Source: Roseovarius sp.
GTDB lineage: Bacteria > Pseudomonadota > Alphaproteobacteria > Rhodobacterales > Rhodobacteraceae
DNA length: 12,504 nt
NCBI GenBank assembly: GCA_007125415.1
Contig: SLDH01000280.1
Location: 1-12,504, forward strand
Direction of reading: 5' to 3'
In this document: positions 7,901-12,504 of the stretch, in pieces
Layout of the letters: each line of letters starts with the position of its first letter
Position numbering within the stretch: position 1 is the first letter of the stretch
Made by a program: the position numbers and the translations under genes
The notes under the pieces: generated by a model
What the model saw: only the letters and a program-made list of their open reading frames with translations
Databases searched by the model: none
Told to the model about the DNA's origin: nothing

Positions 7901-8304
7901 ACGGGCGGTCGGTCATGCTGGCGGGGCTGGTGCTGGTGCGCCAGCGCCCGGGCACGGCCAAGGGCGTGTGCTTCATCACGCTCGAGGACGAAACCGGGGT
8001 CGCCAACCTGGTGATCTGGTCAAAGGTGATGCTGGCCTTTCGCAAGGCGGTGATGCAGGCGCGGCTCTTGTCGGTGCGGGGCACGGTGCAGCGCGAGGGC
8101 GATGTGATCCATGTGGTGGCGCATCACCTGAGCGACCGCAGCGACGCGCTGGAACGGCTCTCGGAAGGGGCGGCGGAGGGGCAGATGGAGGTGCCACTGG
8201 CGCGGGCCGACGAGGTGCGCAAACCCATCCCCGCGGGGCGCTCGGGCACACACCGCCATCCGCGCGATGTCCGGGTGATCCCCAAGTCGCGCGATTTTCA
8301 CTGA
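4981..8304 (+). CDS. dnaE2: Error-prone DNA polymerase DnaE2 (ImuC)
   Basis: This 1107-residue C-family polymerase carries out the DNA synthesis of the ImuA-ImuB-DnaE2 mutasome at lesions. The N-terminal PHP domain begins with the segment containing TTCFSFLHGAS and includes NDVHYHAPDRRPLQDV. The palm shows PPDIDVDF, with catalytic Asp404 and Asp406, and the third Asp, Asp555, lies in LKVDVLALG. The fingers motif GFGDYGFPESHAASFALL is intact. An OB-fold lies at about 975-1060, around VCFITLEDETGVANLVIW. No DEDD proofreading exonuclease or tau-binding tail is seen, as expected for DnaE2 rather than DnaE1. Length is normal (1080-1150). ATG 4981 has no clear Shine-Dalgarno but leaves the family's usual short N-terminal tail. 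It is convergent with the next gene, 4 bp away. The gene looks intact. Confidence 0.95.
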   Translation: MPQNDHQHPRRTLTEEGLTPNPPAPFVELGVTTCFSFLHGASDAVDLALAAWTHGYDALGVADLNTMAGVVRLHSEALKARMRPVIGCRLHLVSGERFLAYPRDRAAYGRLCTLLSKGKMQDRQGGWQQKGQCELTLDDLATHAEGLQLIALPEAGIAPFAARLPRLLRCLPGLRHIAVSYLYRGDDRARINALDRLARQHGLGILATNDVHYHAPDRRPLQDVMTCIRHKTTIARAGFLLHANAERHLKSPAEMLRLFAEWPHAIRATREVADACHFDLRQLAYEYPRETTPEGRSPQDYLTELTWQGAARYYPKGIPPKVQATLERELALIEKLDIARYFLTIHDIIRFAREEVDPPILCQGRGSAANSAVCYVLGITAVDPSQNDLLFERFISEERKEPPDIDVDFEHERREEVIQHIYAKYGRDRAALCATVIHYRPRMAVREVGKAMGLSEDVTSALARTIWGSWGRELGAREAADTGLDLRDPHVARTIKLADQLIGMPRHLSQHVGGFILTETPLTRTVPIGNGAMPERSFIEWDKDDIDALRILKVDVLALGMLSCIRKAFQMIEAHHGRRLDLARVPTEDSAVYDMLCRGDSLGTFQVESRAQMNMLPRLKPRTFYDLVIQVAIVRPGPIQGDMVHPYLRRRGGDEQVTYPSPGPGHDPDELRHILKRTNGVPIFQEQAMKIAMVAAEFSPQEANELRKAMATFRSRGTIEKLEEKMVSRMIARGYAPDFAARCFDQIKGFGDYGFPESHAASFALLVYVSSWIKCHYPDVFCAALLNAQPMGFYAPAQIVRDAREHGVEVRAPDVNFSAWDNTLEPVGTSRFAVRLGLRQVDGMPAPVAARLIAERSAPYGSLKALKDRARVDAGTMRKLAAADAFRSMGLDRRQALWDSRALRDAPDLPLFREAADEGEEAPVLLPEMARCEQVVADYQTLRLSLKAHPLSFLRRSMARQGYTAMGDLPRLGNGRSVMLAGLVLVRQRPGTAKGVCFITLEDETGVANLVIWSKVMLAFRKAVMQARLLSVRGTVQREGDVIHVVAHHLSDRSDALERLSEGAAEGQMEVPLARADEVRKPIPAGRSGTHRHPRDVRVIPKSRDFH

Positions 8305-8313
8305 CTTATCAGT
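8300..8313. other. Palindrome joining two convergent stop codons
   Basis: ACTGA-CTTA-TCAGT contains the dnaE2 stop TGA on the plus strand (8302-8304) and the regulator's stop TGA on the minus strand (8311-8309). Five-base arms are too weak for a terminator. No other terminator separates the two genes, so convergent transcripts probably overlap. Confidence 0.5.
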
Positions 8314-8965
8314 AATTCCCGGCCACGTATTTCGCGATGGCCCCGCCGCGCGAATTCACGTCGAGTTTCTGATAGATCGCCTTGAGATAGTATTTCACCG
8401 TATTCTCGCTCAGCCCCAACCGGGCGGAGATCTGGAAATTGGTCAACCCGTCCACCAGCAAGGCAAGGATCTCATGCTCGCGCCGCGAGAGCATGTCGGC
8501 ATTCTCCGATGTAAGCCGGCGCAGAATCTCTGTGGGCACGATCGAATGCCCCTCCACCAGCTTGCCGAGGATCTTCGGCAGGCTGGTCAGGATCTGGCTC
8601 ATCATGCAGACCGAATTGGCCCCTGTCTTTATCGCGGTGCGGATGAAGGCGAATTCCGTATCCTCGGCCACAACCACGACCATCACCTCCGGATGATCCT
8701 TGCGCACCATCTCCAGCACATTGTTGAGATCCCCGTCGCTCAGGCGAACGCCCAGAATGAGGATCGTCTTGCCATCAGCATTGGCCAGGAGAGATTTGAG
8801 CGTGGCCTTGTCGGTCGCGAATTCGCCCAGCCGCACTTCGGGGATCTGCGCCACAAGCGATCCGATACCCTGACAAACGATCCCCTGCCGATCGGCGACC
8901 ATCACCGTCGGCAGATCGTCCGACCTTACGTCTTTCATCGCAACGACTTTTCTACCCTGCTCCAT
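8309..8965 (-). CDS. LuxR-type regulator with degenerate receiver domain
   Basis: This 218-residue protein has an N-terminal receiver-like fold (about 20-135) and a C-terminal LuxR/FixJ helix-turn-helix (about 158-208: [45 protein letters not shown]). The DNA-binding part looks fully functional. The receiver is not standard. The phosphoacceptor position in [12 protein letters not shown] is Gly72, the conserved Lys of the usual GANGYLLK-like segment is Met122 (GANSVCMMS), and only one acidic pocket residue (Asp26 in VMVADRQG) is clear. It probably does not receive phosphate in the usual way and may act constitutively or bind a small ligand. Two starts are possible, ATG 8965 or ATG 8938, and neither has a strong ribosome site. 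Its targets cannot be read here. No histidine kinase is adjacent. Confidence 0.85.
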   Translation of the reverse strand: MEQGRKVVAMKDVRSDDLPTVMVADRQGIVCQGIGSLVAQIPEVRLGEFATDKATLKSLLANADGKTILILGVRLSDGDLNNVLEMVRKDHPEVMVVVVAEDTEFAFIRTAIKTGANSVCMMSQILTSLPKILGKLVEGHSIVPTEILRRLTSENADMLSRREHEILALLVDGLTNFQISARLGLSENTVKYYLKAIYQKLDVNSRGGAIAKYVAGNY

Positions 8966-9234
8966 CTGGCCAGCTTACACGATTTTCCTGCCGCTTCTAT
9001 CCCTTCTCTTGCGACATGAAAGAAGCGAAAACCGATGAAAACAGGGCAAAAAACAGCATACCTTCGCATACCGCTCCATTGTCATGAAGTCGGCTCACCC
9101 AAAAGGGTGGTCAGGCGCTACCCGTTCGGTCGCCGGCGCGCACCACGGGTTCTCAGAGCCATTCGTCCGGGCATTACCGCACAGGGCGTCAATCCCTAGT
9201 TTCGCGAGAGATCATAATGCGGAGGACACCCCCA
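8966..9234. other. Divergent promoter region between the LuxR-type regulator and sgaA
   Basis: This 269-bp region must hold promoters for both the minus-strand regulator and the sgaA-hprA operon. It contains a direct repeat GCATACC at 9056-9062 and 9066-9072, 10 bp apart, meaning one helical turn. I see no clear consensus promoter. Frames passing through it show no protein-like sequence. Confidence 0.4.
9221..9225 (+). promoter_or_regulatory. Ribosome binding site deciding the sgaA start
   Basis: GGAGG lies 9 bases before ATG 9235 and downstream of the earlier in-frame ATG 9217, so 9235 is the real start. Confidence 0.85.
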
Positions 9235-10422
9235 ATGAACGGCTACAAGCACCTATTCATTCCCGGACCGACAAATGTGCCCGAACCGGTCCGTCAGGCT
9301 ATGAACGTGCCGATGGAAGACATGCGCGCGCCGGACTTTCCGGAGCTTGTGCACGGCCTGCTGGCGGATATGAAGAAGGCCTATCGCACCGAAAGCGGCC
9401 GTGTCTTCATCTTCCCCTCCTCCGGCACCGGTGCCTGGGAAAGTGCCATCCAGAACACGCTCAATACCGGCGACAAGGTGCTGATGTCACGCTTCGGGCA
9501 GTTCTCGCTCCTCTGGGTCGATATGGCGGAGCGTCTGGGCCTCGATGTGGAGCTTTGCGAGGTCGAGTGGGGCAAAGGTGTGCCGCTCGATGGCTATCGC
9601 GCCGCGCTGGAGGCTGACAAGGCCCATGCCATCAAGGCTGTCTTCGCAACCCAGAACGAGACCGCCACGGGTGTCACATCCGACATCGAAGGTGTACGAA
9701 ACGTACTCGATGATCTGGGCCACCCGGCCATGCTTTTCGTCGATGGGGTCAGCTCCATCGCCTCGATCCCCTTCGAAATGGACAAGTGGGGCGTCGATCT
9801 GGCCGTCTCGGGCTCGCAGAAAGGCTTCATGCTGCCTGCGGGGCTCGGCTTCCTCGGCGTCTCCGAGAAGGCACTTGAAGCCAACAAGGCACTGCATAAT
9901 GCCGGCATGGCGCGCTGCTATTTCAGCTTCGAGGACATGATCAAGCTCAATGACACAGGCTACTTCCCCTATACGCCGGCCACGCAACTCTTTCGCGGTC
10001 TTCGCTGCGCGCTCGACATGATCCTCGATGCCGGGATGGAAAGCATCTGGGATCGGCATCACCGCCTTGCCGAAGGGGTGCGCCGCGCGGTCGAGGCATG
10101 GGATGGTTGCGAGCTTGTTGCGCGTGGCCCCGAATGGGCGTCGGACACGGTATCGGCGATCTATGTGCCGCAGGATGTTGACGCGCGCGAGGTGATCTCA
10201 GGGGCGTATTACAAATACAACACGTCGCTTGGCACCGGCCTCAACAAGCTGATGGGCCGCGCGTTCCGCATCGGACATCTGGGCTCGCTCAATCCGGTCA
10301 TGCTCTGCGGCGCGATCTCCGCAGCCGAGATGGCGCTGCTGGATGCTGGCGCGAAAATCGAGCCAGGCTCGGGGGTTGCCGCCGCGCAGGAGCATTACCG
10401 CGCCACGACACCGGCCAGATGA
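9235..10422 (+). CDS. sgaA: Serine-glyoxylate aminotransferase-like PLP enzyme
   Basis: This class V PLP aminotransferase of 395 residues probably moves the amino group of serine to glyoxylate, giving hydroxypyruvate and glycine in the cytoplasm. Seen motifs are the N-terminal HLFIPGPTNVPEPV, FPSSGTGAWE (cofactor phosphate region), NETATGV, LFVDGVSSIAS with the Asp for the PLP ring nitrogen, and SGSQKGFMLP with Schiff-base Lys196. C-terminal FRIGHLGSLN and SGVAAAQEHYR are typical of the SGAT/BhcA group. The next gene, 25 bp on, encodes a hydroxypyruvate/glyoxylate reductase, which favours serine as donor. The main alternative is BhcA, the aspartate-glyoxylate aminotransferase of the beta-hydroxyaspartate cycle, a close relative in this bacterial family. 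No bhcB, bhcC or bhcD lies in the window. Confidence 0.8.
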   Translation: MNGYKHLFIPGPTNVPEPVRQAMNVPMEDMRAPDFPELVHGLLADMKKAYRTESGRVFIFPSSGTGAWESAIQNTLNTGDKVLMSRFGQFSLLWVDMAERLGLDVELCEVEWGKGVPLDGYRAALEADKAHAIKAVFATQNETATGVTSDIEGVRNVLDDLGHPAMLFVDGVSSIASIPFEMDKWGVDLAVSGSQKGFMLPAGLGFLGVSEKALEANKALHNAGMARCYFSFEDMIKLNDTGYFPYTPATQLFRGLRCALDMILDAGMESIWDRHHRLAEGVRRAVEAWDGCELVARGPEWASDTVSAIYVPQDVDAREVISGAYYKYNTSLGTGLNKLMGRAFRIGHLGSLNPVMLCGAISAAEMALLDAGAKIEPGSGVAAAQEHYRATTPAR

Positions 10423-10447
10423 CAGCGACCAAGAGAGGACCCATGAC

Positions 10448-11419
10448 ATGAAAATACTCGTCACCCGCGCATGGCCGAAAGAGGCCGAGGACCGTCTTGT
10501 CGCCGAAAATCTGGGCGAGGTTACGCTGCGCGATCCCGACACCTCCATGAGCCACGACGAATGGATGAAGGCCGCGCAGGCCTATGACGTGATCATGCCC
10601 ACCGTCTCCGACAAGATCCCGGCGGAATTCTATCCGGCAGCCAGAGGCAAGCTCAAGGTTTTCGCCAATTACGGCGTCGGCTTCAATCACATCGATATCG
10701 ATGCCGCGCGCGCCAATGACATCGCGGTGACCAACACCCCCGATGTGCTCACCGATTGCACGGCGGATCTTGCCATGGGCCTGATGCTGGCCGCCGCGCG
10801 GCGCATCGGCGAGGGCGAACGCGAAACCCGCGCCGGGCAATGGGCGGGCTGGCGGCCCACCCATATGATCGGCAAGAAGGTGAGTGGTGCCACGCTGGGC
10901 ATTATCGGCTTCGGCCGCATCGGCCAGGCGATGGCGCGGCGCGCCCATAACGGGTTCGGCATGAAGGTGGTGTTTCAGGATGCCTGGGACGTGCCCGACG
11001 ATATCAAGGCCGCCAATGGCAATGCCGAGCAATTGGCCAGCGTCACGGATGTGGCAGCGGCCTGCGATTTTCTGTCGCTGCACTGCCCGGGCGGGACGGA
11101 TACCTACAAGATGATCAATGCCGAGGTCTTTGCCGCCATGAAACCGGGTGCGATCCTCGTCAATTCCGCACGCGGTGACGTGGTGGACGAAGACGCGCTC
11201 TTTGCGGCGCTCGACAGCGGCCACCTCGCAGCCGCCGGGCTTGATGTCTACCACAATGAACCCGCACTCGACCGACGCTTCATGAGCTATGAAAACCTCG
11301 TGCTTGCACCGCATCTGGGCAGCGCCACCGATGGCACCCGCGCGGCGATGGGCCACCGGGCCATCGACAATCTCATCGCCTTCCTGAAGGGGGACAAACC
11401 GCGCGATCTCGTGAGTTAG
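10448..11419 (+). CDS. hprA: D-2-hydroxyacid dehydrogenase, probable hydroxypyruvate/glyoxylate reductase
   Basis: This 323-residue NAD(P)H-dependent enzyme would reduce hydroxypyruvate to D-glycerate or glyoxylate to glycolate. It has the substrate-binding VFANYGVGFNHIDIDAA, the nucleotide-binding GIIGFGRIG (Gly154, Gly156, Gly159), and the catalytic set Arg242 (NSARGD), Glu271 (HNEP) and His289 (APHLGSAT). All are intact. It has no ACT domain, so it is not a long SerA-type phosphoglycerate dehydrogenase. GAGAGGA ends 8 bases before ATG 10448 and supports that start; the earlier ATG 10443 closes after two codons. It forms an operon with sgaA upstream, matching the sga-hprA pair of the serine cycle. 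Substrate preference between glyoxylate and hydroxypyruvate cannot be read from sequence. Confidence 0.85.
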   Translation: MKILVTRAWPKEAEDRLVAENLGEVTLRDPDTSMSHDEWMKAAQAYDVIMPTVSDKIPAEFYPAARGKLKVFANYGVGFNHIDIDAARANDIAVTNTPDVLTDCTADLAMGLMLAAARRIGEGERETRAGQWAGWRPTHMIGKKVSGATLGIIGFGRIGQAMARRAHNGFGMKVVFQDAWDVPDDIKAANGNAEQLASVTDVAAACDFLSLHCPGGTDTYKMINAEVFAAMKPGAILVNSARGDVVDEDALFAALDSGHLAAAGLDVYHNEPALDRRFMSYENLVLAPHLGSATDGTRAAMGHRAIDNLIAFLKGDKPRDLVS

Positions 11420-11540
11420 GAGACCGCCCGCAAACTCCACGGAAGGGATTGAGTATTTGGGGCAAAATGAAGCTGAGCGCCATGCCTTCTTCTTGGCAGA
11501 AATACCCCCGCCGGAGGCACGGATATCACGAACGCGCCGG
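11420..11540. other. Convergent intergenic gap between hprA and the lyase remnant
   Basis: This 121-bp gap contains no gene. It carries the imperfect inverted repeat at 11453-11505 and a GC-rich CCCCCGCCGGAGGC tail after it. It probably acts as the shared 3' region of the two convergent genes. Confidence 0.6.
11453..11505. repeat. Imperfect inverted repeat, possible bidirectional terminator
   Basis: Left arm GTATTTGGGGCAAAATGAAG (11453-11472) and the complement of the right arm, GTATTTCTGCCAAGAAGAAG (11505-11486), match at 14 of 20 positions, best at both ends, around a 13-base loop. It is followed by CCCCCGCCGGAGGC. Its place between convergent genes fits a terminator or a dispersed Rhodobacteraceae intergenic repeat. 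It lacks a simple T-run. Confidence 0.5.
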
Positions 11541-12179
11541 TCATGCAGGTGCGCGCGCGTTGCGCGTGGCGGTCAGCTTCATGTCGGGGTTGGCCAGCCG
11601 TGCCTCGTCTCCTGTCCAGGCATCGGCCAGCAGGCAGGGCTCTCGCTCGCCGGTCGTGATCCGATGTTCCTGTTCGGGCCGGTTCAGGATGAGCGACGCG
11701 GGAGCCTAGACTGCCGCGTTGTTTTCAGACCAGGCGCCGGCGATGGAAATGTAGCTCTCCTCGATTTCGGGATGGCTATGTTGCGGATAGGTCGTATCGG
11801 GCGCAAAGAGAACGAACCCCGGAACAAGCGTGCCTGACTGCACCGGATCGCGCGGACCCAGTATCTCGCAATGGGCATATTTCCGGGCGAGCGCACGGGG
11901 CACGCGTTCATAGCCGTATTCCCAGGTCAGATTTCCGCGCAGCTCGCGCAGGGCGCGGGCCATGCCCTGCATGCTGGCACGCTCCCCCAGATCGAGGGCG
12001 CGATTGAAATGTGCCGTTACCGGTTTTTCCTCGGGGGCGCGTCCGATGTTTCCCGGATTGCCGGCCATGGCCGCCGGGAGCCGGCCACGCACCCGCTTGC
12101 GGTGGCTACGGATCGCCGTGCTGCCCCCGGCAGATCCGTCGTATCTGTAGACTTGCTCGAATTCACGCAGCAGATACAT
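11541..12179 (-). pseudogene. DMSP lyase-family cupin gene (probably dddL type) broken by an in-frame TAG
   Basis: Read on the minus strand from ATG 12179, 157 codons are open, then TAG (11708-11706), then 54 more codons in the same frame to TGA (11543-11541). The first part shows YGYERVPRALARKYAH, LVPGFVLFAPDTTYPQHSHP and ESYISIAGAWSEN. These include cupin metal ligands His134, His136, Glu140/141 and Tyr143. The part after the stop continues the fold: SLILNRPEQEHRITTGE with His172 (the fourth ligand), then DAWTGDEARLANPDMKL. DMSP lyases cleave dimethylsulfoniopropionate to DMS and acrylate. Total length (about 212 plus the missing N-terminus) fits DddL (about 230) better than DddQ (about 200), but this is from memory. 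The stop falls between the third and fourth ligand, so the truncated product should be inactive. Coding-like sequence (LRLTDTPNW) continues upstream of ATG 12179, yet no ATG, GTG or TTG occurs there before TGA 12302-12300. Confidence 0.8.
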
Positions 12180-12377
12180 CCAGTTTGGCGTGTCGGTCAG
12201 TCGAAGGGTCCTCTCGCGGCTCTCTGCAAATGCTACTGCCGAGCGCTTGGGCGATGACCTGCCGTCGCGACAATGGAAAAAGGAAGAACTCTCGGGTGCT
12301 CAGACGGTTTGCCGCAATCGGGCATTGTCAGCGCCTCTTTTTCGCTCTTTGCTCGGCCTGCAATCACCCTTTCTGCC

Positions 12378-12382
12378 GGAGG
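12378..12382 (+). promoter_or_regulatory. Ribosome binding site of the M24-family gene
   Basis: GGAGG lies 9 bases before ATG 12392. This supports a real start for the gene cut by the window end. Confidence 0.7.
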
Positions 12383-12391
12383 CTCTCCGCC

Positions 12392-12504
12392 ATGCCGATT
12401 CATTTCGACGCGCAAGAATACAAGACCCGTCAATCTCGTGCCACCTCCGCCGTGCAGGCGGCTGGTCTTGATGCGCTGATCATGTTCGCTCCCGAAAGCC
12501 ATTA
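12392..12504 (+). CDS. M24-family (creatinase/Xaa-Pro peptidase-like) protein, N-terminus only
   Basis: Only the first 37 residues are in the window; the gene runs off the end. They begin MPIHFDAQEYKTRQSR and continue with a stretch containing GLDALIMFAPESHY. This is the usual opening of M24 metallohydrolases with an N-terminal creatinase domain (E-[YF]-..R, GLDALL, ESxxYLTGY). Such enzymes include Xaa-Pro aminopeptidases, creatinase and ectoine hydrolase. The DMSP lyase DddP also belongs to M24, but its N-terminus as I remember it is different and longer, so I do not call DddP. A GGAGG site supports the start. The gene is divergent from the DMSP lyase remnant and may share its control region (about 12240-12391). 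Metal-binding residues lie beyond the window. Confidence 0.65.
   Translation, partial: MPIHFDAQEYKTRQSRATSAVQAAGLDALIMFAPESH

Noticed and set aside
9235..10422. Calling the aminotransferase BhcA of the beta-hydroxyaspartate cycle
   Set aside because: No bhcB, bhcC or bhcD neighbours are present, while the adjacent hydroxypyruvate/glyoxylate reductase fits serine-glyoxylate aminotransferase better. It is kept as an alternative.
11706..11708. TAG read as pyrrolysine or as programmed readthrough in the DMSP lyase
   Set aside because: I see no pyl genes, pyrrolysine is not expected in this bacterial group, and DMSP lyases are not known to need it. A nonsense mutation is simpler.
11449..11837. 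Plus-strand frames over the lyase remnant
   Set aside because: They are antisense to the recognisable cupin sequence and carry no motif of their own.

Overview
The window is GC-rich alphaproteobacterial DNA. It most resembles a marine Rhodobacteraceae (Roseobacter-group) genome. This rests on the GAAC-N7-GAAC type SOS box, the imuA-imuB-dnaE2 mutasome genes, a serine-glyoxylate aminotransferase/hydroxypyruvate reductase pair, a remnant of a DMSP-lyase-family gene, and intergenic repeats carrying GCCTCCGGC. All family names come from reading the proteins by eye; no database search was run.

Region by region: (1) 181-2061, a membrane-anchored CapD/FlaA1/WbpM-type nucleotide-sugar dehydratase for surface glycan synthesis. 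(2) 2172-8304, the SOS-inducible translesion synthesis set. A promoter with a LexA box overlapping its -10 element drives imuA, which overlaps imuB by 98 bp. A 616-bp gap follows, holding a 314-bp MITE-like element with 18-bp imperfect terminal inverted repeats, and then comes dnaE2. (3) 8309-8965 (minus), a LuxR-type regulator with a degenerate receiver domain, ending only 4 bp from the end of dnaE2. (4) 9235-11419, a two-gene operon for a serine-glyoxylate aminotransferase and a D-2-hydroxyacid dehydrogenase (hydroxypyruvate/glyoxylate reductase), which together would take serine to glycerate. (5) 11541-12179 (minus), a cupin DMSP lyase-like gene (probably DddL type) broken by an in-frame amber codon inside the cupin core, with 54 still-recognisable codons downstream and no normal start codon in its 5' extension. 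(6) 12392 to the window end, the first 37 codons of an M24-family (creatinase/Xaa-Pro peptidase-like) gene, divergent from the lyase remnant.

How the parts work together: ImuA, ImuB and DnaE2 form the damage-inducible mutagenic polymerase complex. In many alphaproteobacteria the three genes form one compact operon; here a repeat element separates the polymerase from its partners, and I see no second SOS box in front of it. SgaA and HprA are consecutive steps of glyoxylate/serine (C1-C2) metabolism. The lyase remnant suggests that an ability to cleave DMSP has been lost, or is being lost, at this locus.

I did not find a wholly new multi-gene system. The most unusual items are the amber-interrupted DMSP lyase, the element inside the mutasome operon, and the SOS box that contains the probable imuA start codon.
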